A stretch of DNA of 64,000 nt from Aristolochia californica (Eukaryota; Streptophyta; Magnoliopsida; Piperales; Aristolochiaceae), in NCBI GenBank assembly GCA_029961685.1, contig JARWKL010000002.1, positions 26,070,908 through 26,134,907 on the forward strand, read 5' to 3'. Numbering within the stretch: position 1 is the stretch's first letter; each line of letters opens with the position of its first letter. Below, one piece after another: positions 22,603 to 33,300 of this stretch. The notes under the pieces are model-generated. The model had not been told where the DNA came from and made no database searches. It saw only the letters and a program-made list of their open reading frames with translations. The translations under genes and the position numbers were made by a program.

Positions 22603-23625
22603 ATGGGGGATAATATCAGCAATGAAGAAATCCAAATCAGGATACAAAAGATAGAAGATAGCCTTGAAACAGCACAACCAGTGTTGGGAAAGGTTTGTGG
22701 TTTGGAAGAAGAGATGAGCCGAATCATTAGCATGCTACAGGAGTTGAGGACAGAGAGAAATTAGAGTCCAGAGGTGAGAGAGGTTGCTCAACCATATCAC
22801 AGAATAGGGGAGCAGTGGCCTGGGCGCACTGCTGTCCAAGCACCTCAGCATGGAGGCACAATCCCAAGGTACACCAAGTTAGAGTTTCCCTCTTTCAATG
22901 GTTCTGTGGATCCCGTAATTTGGTTGCATAGATGTGAAATTTTTTTTTTGAACCAAGGGACTACTGAATGGGATAAGGTGCAACTAGCCTCTTTCCATAT
23001 GACAGATGAAGCCATGTTATGGGTGACTCAAGTAGAGAAAGAGAGACCGGGAATGACTTGGGGAGAATTTAAAAATCTATGCACAGTTAGATTTGGGCTT
23101 CCCGCCAACAGCAACCCCTTGGGAGAGTTAGTCCTATTGAGACAAACGGGTTCGGTGGAACACTATCAAAAACTCTTCCAGGAAAAGTTGGCTCGTGCTG
23201 GAGAGAGGGTATTGGTTGACCAGTAGGTCTCCTTATTCACAGCAGGTCTCAATGAGTATTTACGGCTAGAGGTAGAACTCCTTATGCCCACGGATCTAGC
23301 TCATGCCATGAATATGGCCCAAGCAATGGAACAACGACAACAGTTGCAGCAACGTAAGCCGGGTTGGTCGAGTGAGAGGAACACTTCCTCCACGTGGCAA
23401 GGGCGCCGCTATAATTCATCTCAGGGAACATCTACAGCAGCACCATCCAGACACACTCCGACTACGACTCGGGTAGTCGATCCCCGCCCTGGTAATTCCC
23501 TACCGAGCTTTATAAAAAAATTGACGAGTGCGGAGATGGCAGAAAGGTGGTCCAAAAATCTCTGTTATAACTGCGATGAGTAGTATCGGGTCGGACACCA
23601 ATGTAAACGATTATTTTGGCTCGAG
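22603..23625 (+). pseudogene. Chromovirus gag (capsid and zinc knuckle)
   Basis: Gag forms the particle that packages element RNA. The frame opens at ATG 22603, just after the primer site, and stays in one frame into pol. A short coiled-coil-like N-terminus (residues 1-53) leads to a retrotransposon capsid region at about residues 86-207, with PRYTKLEFPSFNGSVDPVIW and WGEFKNLCTVRFG. A CYNCDE...YRVGHQC zinc knuckle follows at about residues 321-334. In-frame TAG codons lie at 22762-22764, 23224-23226 and 23581-23583, the last inside the knuckle. By comparison with the family they probably replace Gln or Lys. No frameshift is visible in gag. As read, translation would stop after 53 codons unless the TAGs are read through. 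Confidence 0.92.
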
Positions 23626-24150
23626 ATGGAGGATTCAGAGGATCCAGAGGAACCAGAGGATATTATCGAGGAGGAACCACCAGAGATATCCTTGCATGCT
23701 ATTACTGGGCAGAAATCGCCTACTACAATGCAAGTCCGAGCTCATGTCATCGACAGAGAACTGGTGGGACTAGTCGACTCGGGGAGTACACACAATTTTC
23801 TAAGTTTGATAGCCGCATAGCATCTCCAGCTCCAGATACACACTCATCCGACAGCCACCGTCTCAGTGGCCAATGGCGAGAAGGTCCCTAGCTATGGGAT
23901 TAGTAAGGCGGTAATTTTTTCCATTGGATTTACTTCATTTAATGCGGAATTTTTTGTTATTCCCCTAGCGGGATTTGATATGGTTTTAGGCATTAAATGG
24001 TTACAAACATTGGGGCCCATTCTGTGGGACTTTTCGCCTTTAACCATGAGCTTTGATTTGGCCGGAAGTCGGGTGCTCTTACAGGGCTGTCAGGTGGACA
24101 GGGCCCACCGCATACACACTTTGCAAACACAGGATCAGCCTGACAGTACT
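23626..24150 (+). pseudogene. Chromovirus aspartic protease
   Basis: The protease would cut the gag-pol polyprotein. It is in frame with gag, without a separating stop of the usual kind. The active-site motif DSGSTHNF is intact, with Asp codon 23776-23778 (residue 392 from the 22603 ATG). A TAG at 23818-23820 falls 14 codons later, where relatives commonly have Gln. Downstream sequence includes VANGEKVPSYG and the GFDMVLGIKWLQTLGPI segment typical of Ty3/gypsy proteases before RT. Confidence 0.9.
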
Positions 24151-24159
24151 AGTGATGGT

Positions 24160-24990
24160 CTGGTTGAGGAGTTCAATGACCTCTTCCAGGAGCCTTCGTG
24201 GTTGCCTCCCATGAGGCACTGTGACCACAAGATCTGTCTGAAACCAGGTTCTGAGGTAGTGGTTGTGCGACCATACCGTTACCCACACCTTCAGAAGGAC
24301 AAGATAGAGCGTCAGTGCCATGAGATGTTGAAACAAGGTCTTATTCATCCCAGCCGCTCCCCTTTCTCTTCACCCGTCTTACTTGTGAAGAAACATGATG
24401 GGATATGGAGGTTCTGCGTGGATTATCGGGAGTTGAACATGCAGACAGTAAAAGACAAGTTCACGATTCCGGTAGTGGATGAGCTTCTGGATGAGTTACA
24501 TGGGTCATGGTTATTCACTAAACTCGACCTCCGTTCGGGATACCATCAGGTCCTGATGTACCCCTCTGATATCGAGAAGACGGCGTTCCACACGCACCAT
24601 GGCCACTTTGAGTTCGTCGTCATGCCGTTCGGGTTATCCAATGCACCCTCCACTTTTCAAGCTTTGATGAACGAGGTATTTAGCCCCTATCTTCGAAAAT
24701 TTGTTCTTGTCTTTTTCGATGATATTTTGATATATAGCAAGTCGGTTGAGGAGCACTTGGCACACTTGAGGATTGTTTTTGACTTGTTAAGAGCACATCA
24801 GCTCTATTTGAAACACTCCAAGTGTTCTTTTACGGCTTCACACGTGGGATATCTGGGACACATTATCTCACATGAGGGGGTTACGGTGGATCCTGAGAAG
24901 ATCCAAGCTATTCATGAGTGGCCACAACCACAGTCGTGTTCTGCATTACGGGGTTTTCTGGGTCTTGCGGGCTACTACCGTAAATTTATT
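24160..24990 (+). pseudogene. Chromovirus reverse transcriptase
   Basis: The reverse transcriptase domain lies in an uninterrupted 510-codon frame from 23866 to 25398. Motifs in order are the VVVRPYRYPHLQKDKIERQ entry, SPFSSPVLLVKKHDGIWRF, CVDYRELN, FTKLDLRSGYHQV (first catalytic Asp), FVVMPFGLSNAPSTFQALMN, and the catalytic FFDDILIYS box with FDD at 24715-24723. A thumb region with GYLGHIISHEGVTVDPEKI follows. All expected catalytic residues are present, so this domain looks intact, though stops lie upstream and downstream in the same polyprotein. Confidence 0.95.
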
Positions 24991-25500
24991 CAGAACTATG
25001 GGTCAGTGGCAGCACCATTGACGAGTTTACTCAAGAAAAATTCCTTTATTTGGAATGAGGGGGCCACCACGTTGTTTGTGGCACTCAAAGCTGCCCTCGC
25101 ATCCACGCCAGTATTACAACTTCCTAACTTCGACGAATTGTTCATGGTAGAGTGCAACGCTTCGGGCGTGGGCATGGGGGCCGTTTTACAGCAGCTGGGC
25201 CATCCTATTACTTATTTTAGCAGACAGTTGGCAGTCCGCCCTCACAAACTGACAACCTATGAGCGTGAATTGATTGGGTTGGCCAAAGCGGTCCAACATT
25301 GGAGGTCTTATCTCTGGGGCCGGGCTTTTCTCATACGCATGGATCACTACAACCTTAAATTCTTACTAGAACAGCGTTTGACGACATCGCCACAATAGCA
25401 CTAGATCAGTAAGTTGTTGGGGTTTGACTTCTCGGTGGAGTATCGTGTGGGGAGATTAAATAAGGCGGCAGATGCCTTGTCACGGTGTTTTGAATATCAG
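24990..25500 (+). pseudogene. Chromovirus RNase H
   Basis: The RNase H domain follows RT in the same frame. The first catalytic region reads ECNASGVGMGAVLQQ, where the family normally has DASG; the altered codon AAC is at 25156-25158 (Asp to Asn, one G-to-A change). Later motifs TYERELIGLAKAV and MDHYNLKFLLEQR match the family. Two TAG codons at 25396-25398 and 25402-25404 sit in the connection segment just before ISKLLGFDFSVEYRVG, where relatives have Gln and Trp. A further TAG is at 25501-25503. The Asn substitution would be expected to impair RNase H. Confidence 0.9.
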
Positions 25501-25503
25501 TAG

Positions 25504-26600
25504 TCGGTCTATTCTATCAGCCAGCCGAGATTTCTCATTATGGACTTGGTGCGAGAAGCACATGCTACTAACCCTGCACTGCAGGAACTGCATCAACAGA
25601 TCTCAGAAGGGACAATGAATGTGAAGTGGTCCATCCAGGATTCACTTATTTATTATAAGCATCGGATTTTCCTTCCACCTGAGTCTGAGTTGATTCCAGC
25701 TATTCTCTCGGCCTACCACGACAGTACACACGAGGGGATCCAGAAGACCTTGCACAGAATTCGAGCTGATTTTTACTGGCAAGCCATGAAAGCCTCTATT
25801 GCGACTTATGTTGGCGACTGTCAGGTATGCCAGTGCAACAAAGCCGAGCACTTTACTCCAGCCGGTCTTCTCCAGCCTCTGGCCCTTCCAACGCAGGTTT
25901 GGGCCGACATTTCAATGGATTTTGTGGAAGGCCTACCCCTGTCAGCCGGCAAATCCGTACTTTTCGTAGTGGTTGATCGATTCTCCAAGTACGGGCATTT
26001 TATACCGATGGCTCATCCGTATACAGATAGTCCACTTACATGGCATTCCAGAATCCATTGTGAGTGACAGAGATGCAGTTTTCACGAGCACCTTTTGGCG
26101 GGAACTGTTTCGCTTGAGTGGGACGAAATTGAAGTTCTCCTCCGCCTATCATCCACAGACAAACGGGCAGACTGAGGTGGTGAACCGCACCATCGAGATG
26201 TATCTACGGTGCTTGGTGGGGGATCGTCCGCGGCAATGGGTTCAATGGCTTCTGTGGGCCGAATATTGTTACAACACTTCGTTCCACTCTGCATTGCAAT
26301 CCACTCCTTTTCGGGTTATATATGGCCGGGATCCACCTCGCCTCCTCTCGTACAACCCAGGGTCCACCCGCGTGGACACAATTGATCAGGCACTCATAGA
26401 CAGGGATCTACTGCTACAGAATATCACAGAACGGCTACAACGTGCCCAAGCTCGGATGAAGGATGTATACGACAGAGGCCACCGTGAGGTCTCTTTTGAG
26501 GTTGGAAAGTATGTGTGGCTACGGCTCCAGCCCTACCGTCAGTAGTCTCTAGCGGGACCTCCACGTCATAAGCTCTCACCCCAATTTTTTGGGCCGTTTC
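25504..26600 (+). pseudogene. Chromovirus integrase (frameshifted)
   Basis: An integrase with a zinc-binding region (YHDSTHEGIQKTLHRI, then DCQVCQC), first catalytic Asp in ISMDFVEGLP (codon 25918-25920), second Asp in IVSDRDAVFTS (codon 26066-26068) and Glu in GQTEVVNRTIE (codon 26174-26176). There are 35 residues between the second Asp and Glu. The reading frame changes between HPYT (about 26024) and VHLHGIP (about 26030), where relatives have roughly a dozen more residues, so a small deletion of about 40 bp caused the shift. A TAG at 26543-26545 follows LQPYRQ in the C-terminal part. Inactive as read. Confidence 0.92.
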
Positions 26601-26983
26601 CCATTCTTCGACGCGTGGTACCAGTCGCCTATCAACTCAAATTACCGGACACGGCCAAAATTGACGATGTGTTTCATGTCTCTCTTTTGAAGCCGCATTC
26701 CGAAGCACAACCTACATCTACTCCATTCCTACCACCAGTTGATCATGGCGAGGTTATTCTTAACCCAACTGCGGTGTTACGTGCACGGCTGACCAATGAT
26801 CATTGGGAGATTCTTGTTCAGTGGACGAACACTGACCCCGATGCTGCAACATGGGAACGTGTGGACATCTTCAAACAAGTCTACCCAGCTTTTGAGCTTG
26901 AGGACAAGCTCTTTCTCCATGGGGAGGCAGATGTTGAGGACTCAATAGGACACCGAGTCACACAACAAAGAAGACAACAATAA
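26601..26983 (+). pseudogene. Chromovirus integrase tail with chromodomain
   Basis: The C-terminus of pol, in the same frame as the downstream integrase half. It includes the GPFPILRRVVPVAYQL and DVFHVSLLKPH segments and then a chromodomain-like stretch WEILVQWTNTDPDAATWE at about 26803-26860. Chromodomains of this kind bind histone marks and may steer integration. The frame does not end before the LTR: it runs 52 bp into the 3' LTR and stops at TAA 26981-26983. I cannot exclude that the original stop was lost. Confidence 0.88.
26921..26931 (+). other. Putative polypurine tract of the chromovirus
   Basis: GGGGAGGCAGA lies directly before the TGTTGAGGACTC start of the 3' LTR. It is interrupted by one C, so the tract is imperfect, and it lies within the pol reading frame. 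Confidence 0.65.
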
Positions 26984-27840
26984 CTCACTCAATTGGATTT
27001 AATTCTTATATTTCTTTGAGTAGGATTTATTTCTAATATTGTTTTAAGTAGGATTTATTTCTTATATTGTTTTAAGTAGGAGTTATTTCTAATTACTTTT
27101 TATGTAAGGGCATTATGGGGAATTATTGTAACCCTAACCCTAAAACTCCCTATTTAAGGGATAGGTATGAATGAAATAGGTAAGCTTTGAGATTTTAGAA
27201 TAACCTAGTCTAAATAGGTTGGGATCACCTCTTGATCCCGAGTTTAGGGTTTACTCCAAAAATCCAACCTATCATTCACCCTCCATTGCCATCCATCTTC
27301 GCCCAAATTCATCCACCATCATCCCTACTAAGAAAAGGAGCTTCCTGCCCCTTTTCCGAGCCCAAAGAGGAGGTCTATCCTCCTTCTTGGCAGCAGCAGC
27401 AAGAGAGACCCAATTCCTCCCTTACCAAGCAGCAAAGTGAGGATTTTTATCCTCAAATCTTGAGCAATTCCTGGTGCAACGTGGGAGCTGATCATAGCAT
27501 CAAAGAAGAGGTATTAATCTATCCCAAACTCGTGTTTCAAGTTATTTAAGAAAGAAGGATTGCATTCTTAGCTAGAGCAGCAACAAAGAGGGCCAAACCC
27601 TCTTTGTCGTGACCAAGAAAAGAGAGCACCTTGCTCTAGCAAGGTCAGCATTGCTGTGGGGTCATCTACCTAGCACAACAACTCGGTAGGACCCTCAAAA
27701 GAGGATCTTTCCTCCTGGCCAAGCATTGGTTAAGGAGAAATACTCATACACAGACCCTTGACGTGAAGTGAGTAAATTCTGAGTGCTGGATTCACAAATC
27801 CCACGCCGTGTTACTCGATCCATGACCCGGGACCGTAACA
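26932..27840 (+). repeat. 3' LTR of the chromovirus
   Basis: 909 bp, colinear with the 5' LTR (offset 5261) and without indels by eye. About 14 differences, mostly transitions. It contains the same 28-bp tandem array (from about 26993) and telobox/TATA-like pair (27130-27158). Confidence 0.95.
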
Positions 27841-27845
27841 TTATC
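27841..27845. other. Target-site duplication of the nested chromovirus, right (TTATC)
   Basis: Repeats the left copy at 21666-21670. The copia integrase continues immediately beyond it on the minus strand. Confidence 0.93.
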
Positions 27846-28375
27846 AGACCGGAGGATTTTTATCTTCTGACCAAATTGTGTGAGTACCATCGCATAAAAA
27901 GATTTAAAAATAGATGGTATCTCAGAACGCTCCTTAAGAACAAACAACCAAGTTGTGCAAGTGAAATCATCAATAAAAGTGATAAAATATTTGGCTTGAG
28001 AGATATTAGAGACACTCAAAGGCCACCAAACATCAGTATGAATCAATGAAAAAGGAATGTTACTTTTGACTTCTAGAAGAGGAAAGTATGTACTCCTTCG
28101 ATGTTTACTTAACAGACATACCTCACAACTGAATCCTGACCTTATCTTAAGAGATGGAAAAATATGATGAAGAGATTGTATGGAAGGATGTCCCAACCGA
28201 TTGTGCCATAATCATGTCTCATTATCAATAGTAGACACCATATTGACCTTTGGCACGTCCAAGTAGTAGAGCCCCCCTTGTTCATGGCCTCCACCAATCA
28301 CCTGCTTCGTTATAAGATCCTGAAAAACACATGAAGTAGTTGTGAAAGTAACCATGCAATTAAAATATTTTGTAA
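27841..28375 (-). pseudogene. Copia integrase, N-terminal part
   Basis: The first half of the copia integrase on the minus strand. It begins with a pre-integrase segment (IGGGHEQGGLYYLDVPK) and then LWHNRLGHPS and CEVCLLSKH, together the HHCC zinc-binding region. Next come IHTDVW with the first catalytic Asp, FITFIDDFT, and KILRSDN with the second, where the chromovirus cuts the gene. A TGA lies just before LWHNRLGHPS (about 28214-28216). A frameshift near 28375 separates this part from the protease frame. The remaining half is at 21118-21670. Confidence 0.9.
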
Positions 28376-28812
28376 GATAACACCGAGAGCATGCTTAAAG
28401 GAAAGGAAGGAACAAAAAGAATATCATTGTGTGAAAGTGATGGGGTGACAGAAGTGGAACCTTGGACTTTGGTTTGAGAACCGTCAGCTATGGTAACAAA
28501 CTTGTGTGAAAGACTCAGAGATAAAGAATGTAATAGAGTTTTGTTACCTGTAAGATGCTCGGAGGCTCCTAAATCAATTATCCACGATGAAGAGGAGGCA
28601 TATAGCATACCTAAAGCCGTAGTGGCAGCAGTAGTGGGAGAGGGGCTAGGAGAATACCCTTGCATGGTCTTTATTTTTTGAAATAATTCATACTCTTCAT
28701 CAATAATAATTTTATGTGTAGCTGGTGTTGGGGGATGGTTTGCTTGCGCATCACTAATGAGGGCTTGATTAGCCCTTGTTGATTCTGACATGTCATTAGC
28801 CTTTTAGCATAT
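28360..28812 (-). pseudogene. Copia protease region
   Basis: A minus-strand frame from 28791 to 28360 that links gag to integrase. The active-site region reads SSWIIDLGASEHLTGN; copia proteases have DSGASDH, so the Ser after the catalytic Asp is Leu here (codon at 28570-28572). The rest of the fold, with FVTIADGSQTKVQGSTSV, is recognisable. The frame ends in a TAA caused by a frameshift before the pre-integrase region. Cleavage activity is unlikely. Confidence 0.85.
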
Positions 28813-29269
28813 TTATTTATTGTGGCCATATCTACCACAGTAAATGCATGCCCTATAATGGCACTGGTCTATAGTGTGGCCCCGAAATTGACAATGAGTG
28901 CATTTAAATATCATCTGTTCTGCCAGCACTATAGGGTCTATGCAGAGTATCAGGGCTTGAATACAGTTTAGTACATGTCTCCAAAATATGTTTAGCAGTG
29001 TCAAGATGAATAAAATTACTAGAGACATGTGCTTCCATCCTATTTATCATCCAACCAATTACCAAAGTATAATTCTTCAGCCATTTCATATAAAAAATAT
29101 CATCTTCATCAATAGTTGGTCCTCGGGTAGTGAGGTGACCAAGTAGGTCTTTGGTTATGAGAAACCTCCTAACCGAGGTGGACCAAATCATAAAATTTGA
29201 TACCCCACATAAGGGTATGGTGGTGATTTTCAGTATATCACCTTTGATATGCATATTCTCATCAGCCAT
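28813..29269 (-). pseudogene. Copia gag with zinc knuckles, internally deleted
   Basis: Minus-strand gag starting at ATG 29269 (MADENMHIKG). The N-terminal part has the copia gag feel of VSNFMIWSTSVRRFLITKD and DTAKHILETCTKLYS. It then runs too soon into a different frame with two zinc knuckles, CTHCQFRGHTIDQC and CIYCGRYGHNK. Relatives usually have roughly a hundred residues between these parts, so an internal deletion and frameshift near 28930-28990 are likely. TAA stops lie after the second knuckle (28813-28815) and again three codons later. Confidence 0.85.
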
Positions 29270-29737
29270 GATAGGCCCTTGTTCTTCAAAAAACTTCAAA
29301 TAATATCACCAAGTAGCACTTCTTCAATCAACTCGGTATATGTAAATATAGCATCAATGCTAAATAATTTTTTTTCTAGAAAACCACTCATAAGAGGCTC
29401 AATATTTATCATGGAAATCTTATCCCATGAAAAAAAAATCAATAATCTGAGTATGGACTGGTCACGACAAACAGAATTTCCAAACCGATAAAACAGTTTT
29501 GATAGCTCCTTCTAGATAGAGGGGCATGCTTATTAATAACATAATAGGATGAAACCATTCACATATTCATCCTTGAATCATCATCTTAAAACGAGAACCA
29601 GAAGCATAAAAAAAAATATATTTGAACATATAACTCATGGCAAGTGTTCTTCCTTCATACATACAAGAGCCTTCTTTGAGTGGTGTTGATCATTACTTCT
29701 CTAGCGCATTCCTTTGTCGAGGGATCCTAAATATGTT
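29270..29737 (-). other. Copia leader between primer site and gag
   Basis: About 470 bp of untranslated leader on the minus strand. It contains one open stretch of about 70 codons without a recognisable domain, ending in TGA at 29296-29298. No regulatory element is recognised. Confidence 0.6.
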
Positions 29738-29749
29738 GCTCTGATACCA
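29738..29749 (-). promoter_or_regulatory. Primer-binding site of the copia element, initiator tRNA-Met
   Basis: The minus strand reads TGGTATCAGAGC directly after the 5' LTR end, matching initiator tRNA-Met. This fixes the orientation of the element. Confidence 0.95.
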
Positions 29750-30390
29750 TGTTGAATTTAGGATCCATTTTCCATGATCACGAACAAGACAAAGAAGAAA
29801 TAAAAACAAGAAAAGGGGAGAAAAACTCTTGGTAGAGAAGAGAAAAAATAAAAAATAAAAGGGTGAGCTGCGTCAAGTAAGGAGAGGGAGAGAGAGAACC
29901 AACTCGGGATTTAATGTGTGACTTTCTTAATTCCGAATTACAACTCCTCTATTTATAGTGGAGGAAGAGGTAGAGTCTTTATACAACTTGTCATTCAATC
30001 CTAATTACATTCCAACTGTAACTCATCAATATAAGTAAGTCTATTCAAACTAGAACTCCTAGAAGACTAATAGGAGTAGAACTAGGAGTCCTTTATTACC
30101 CACCAGATCATAAGGGATCAGCCAGCTCGTGGCCTTATCCTTGTGGGCTCCTCATGATTCTCCAGTGGACATTGATAAGAGTGCCAGCTCGTGAAATCTT
30201 TGTGGGTCCCACTTGATCTTCAAGTCTTCTAAATCAATTCAGCTTGTGCTTCTAGATTCCTTAACTCGTGCTTGCTTTGGGAAAAGACTCTTCTTGGTTT
30301 CTCATGTCCTCTAGGATTCTTCTTGATGACGTACATCCTCATGGAGGGTCCCACCAGCTTGAGCACCATGGTGGGCCCCACATTGTAACA
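29750..30390 (-). repeat. 5' LTR of the copia element
   Basis: 641 bp, partner of 18765-19402, with roughly 45 differences by eye. The minus-strand TATA-like box TATAAATA at 29950-29957 lies about 430 bp into the LTR, leaving a plausible ~175-bp R-U5. Confidence 0.94.
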
Positions 30391-33300
30391 CATATCCATA
30401 TTTAAAACTTGTTAGGATCAATTAGAAATTTCTTCCTTATAAAATACCACCAACCTATTGGGGCTTCTACAAGTGGAATTTCCCAAACATGGGTAACAAA
30501 ACTTTGGTGTTCATTTTTAGTGCGTGAAATAATTTTCTTCACTTAAATTTATTATAGTTTTCAATTTTTTGCATACATGAACTCTAAAATTTTCATTTTG
30601 TTGGGATCTATTTGCCTTATCTTTTTGTTTACGAGAAAAATGGGAGAGAGAAAACTCAAGTTTGGATTTGAAAAAAAATTGAACATCCAAAATGGAAATG
30701 CACAAATTCCCAGAGAGATAAATCCTAAAAGTATCTGTAATTTCTAAGGACTATAAACTGTTTTAGTTTTTTATATATTAGGTTTTGGAATCATCGAAAA
30801 ATGGGGGGCGAGGCATTTTTAACTGCGTGTTGACTCCCAAACCATAAGTCATTTCTAACTAAAATTATAGCCGTTACACATCATTAATCGATCAAAATAT
30901 TTACAATGATTTATGATTGTTAGGTCCACTTTTTTTAATTAGGCAAAAAGTGGGTTGTTTGGCTCTTGTAAATATCCCACCGCAAGTTAACTTGAGAATT
31001 TAATTTTTTCTACTCCTTGAAATTTTTGGAACATTTGGTCATTTGCATCTTCAAAATGTTTCAGACATGCATATCCATATTTAAAACATGTTAGGATCAA
31101 TTAGAAATCTCTTTCTTATAAATTCCACCAAGCTATTAAGGGTTGTACAAGTGGAATTTCCCAAACATGGATAATAAAACTTTGGTGTTCATTTTTAGTG
31201 CGTGAAATAATTTTCTTCACTAACATTTATTATAGTTTTCAAAATTTTGCACACATAAACTCTTAAATTTTCATTTTGTTGTGATCTATATGCCTTTACT
31301 TTTTGTTTAAGACAAAAATGGGAGAGTGAAAATTCAATTTTGGATTTGAAAAAAAATTTGAACATCCAAAATGGAAATGCACAAATGCTGAGAGAGATAA
31401 TTCCAAAAAATATCTGTGATTTTTAAGGATTGTAAACTCTTTTCGTTTTTCATATATTATGTTTTGCAATCATTAGAAAAGGAGGGGCAAGGCATTTTTA
31501 ATTGAGTGTAGACTCCCAAACCATAAGTCATTTCTAATAAAAATTATAGCCGTACACATCATTAATCGATCAAGACATTTACGATGATCTATTAATGTTA
31601 TGTCCTCTTTTTGTAAAATGGCTAAAAGTGGGTTGTTTGGCTCTGGTAAATAATCCACCAAGCTATTAGGTGTTGTACTATTAGAATTTCTTATAAAACA
31701 TGTTAGGATAAATTAGTAATCGCTTTTTTATAAAATTCCACCAAGCTATTAGGTGTTGTACTAGTGGAATTTCTCAAACATGGATAACAAAACTTTGATT
31801 TTCTTTTTTACTGCATGAAATAATTTTCTTCAGTTACATTTAGTATAGTTTTCAATTTTTTGCATACGTAAACTCTAAAATTTTCATTTTTTTGTGATCT
31901 ATTTGCCTTAACTTTTTGTTTACGAGAAAAATGGGAGAGTGAAAACTAAAGTTTGGATTTGAAAAAAAATTGAACATCCAAAATGGAAATACACAAATGA
32001 TGAGAGAGATAATTCCAAAAAGTATCTGTGATTTTTAAGAATTGTAATTCCTTTTAGTTTTTTATATATTAGGTTTTGCAATCATCAAAAAAAGGGGAGG
32101 GGGAGGGGGTGGGGTGGACAAGGCGTTTTTAACTGAATGTTGACTCAGTAACAATACGTCATTTGAAACAAAAATTACAGCAGTTACACATCATTAATTG
32201 ATCAAAACATATACGATTATCTATGATTGTTAGGTCTACTTTTTGTAAATAGACAAAAACTGGGTTGTTTGGCTCTTGTAAATATCCCACTACACATTAA
32301 CTTGAAAATTTAATTTTTTCTACTCCTTGAAATATTTGGATCATTAGGTCATTTGCATCTTCAACATGTTTCAGGCATGCATATCCATATTTAAAACATG
32401 TTAGGATTAATTAGAAATCTCTTTCTTATAAAATTCCACCAAGCAATTTGGGGTTGTTGTACTGAAATTTCCCAAACAAGGATAAAAAAACTTTGGTGTT
32501 CATTTTTAGTGCGTGAAATAATTTTATTCACTTACATTTATTATAGTTTTCAATTTTTTTCATACATAAAATCTAAATTTTTCATTTTGTTGTGATTTAT
32601 TTTTCTTATCTTTTTTTTTTACGAGAAAAATAAGAGAGTGAAAACACAAGATTGGATTTGAAAAAACATTGAACATCCAAAATGGAAATGTACAAATTTT
32701 GAGAGAGATAAATCCAAAAAATATCTGTGATTTTTAAGGATTTTAAACTCTTTTAGTTTTTTATATATTAGGTTTTGCAATCATTGAAAAAGGGCGGGGG
32801 AGGCATTTTTAATTGAGAGTTGACTCCCAAACCATAAGTTATTTCTAAAAGAAATTATAGCCGATACACATCATTAATATATCAAAACATTTATGATGAT
32901 CCACGATTGTTAGGTGCACCTTTTGTAAATAGGCAAAAAGTGGGTAGTTTGGCTCTGGTAAATATCCCATTGCACGTTAACTTTAGAATTTAATTTTTTC
33001 TACTCCTTGAAATTTTTGGATCATTAGGTCATTTCTATCTTCAACATGTTTCAGGCATGCATAACCATAGTTAAAGCATGTTAGGATCAATTAGAAATCT
33101 CTTTCGTATAAAATTCTATCAAGCTATTAGGGGTTGTACTAGTGGAATTTCCCAAAAATGGATAACAAAATTTTGGTGATCATTTTTAATGTGTGAAATA
33201 ATTTTCTTCACTTACATTTATTATAGTTTTCAATTTTTTGCCTTTATAGACTCTAAAATTTTCTTTTTGTTGTATTCTATTTGCCTTATCTTTTTTTTTT

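Larger units (their letters stand above)
21671..27840 (+). mobile_element. Chromodomain Ty3/gypsy retrotransposon (chromovirus) nested in copia
   Basis: A 6170-bp element with two 909-bp LTRs (21671-22579 and 26932-27840), an initiator-Met primer site and TTATC target duplications. One gag-pol frame carries capsid, zinc knuckle, protease, RT, RNase H, integrase and a C-terminal chromodomain, in Ty3/gypsy order. The chromodomain places it among the chromoviruses, whose chromodomain is thought to guide integration to chromatin marks. I cannot assign the clade with confidence. By eye the LTRs differ at about 14 positions (about 98.5% identity), making it the youngest insertion in the window. The coding region has eight in-frame TAG codons and one small frameshifting deletion. 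Confidence 0.95.
18765..30390 (-). mobile_element. Ty1/copia LTR retrotransposon, interrupted
   Basis: An element on the minus strand with LTRs at 29750-30390 (5') and 18765-19402 (3'), an initiator-Met primer site adjoining the 5' LTR, and a polypurine tract adjoining the 3' LTR. The domain order read on the minus strand is gag, protease, integrase, reverse transcriptase, RNase H, which defines Ty1/copia. Without the nested 6.17-kb chromovirus and its 5-bp duplication the element is about 5.45 kb. The coding region has several frameshifts and stops, a gag deletion and altered catalytic residues, so it is not autonomous. The LTRs look about 92-94% identical by eye, older than the nested element. 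Confidence 0.95.

Noticed and set aside
29296..29510. Minus-strand open stretch of about 70 codons in the copia leader as a possible captured gene
   Set aside because: It has no recognisable domain, a start codon is unclear, and the length is plausible by chance in AT-rich DNA.
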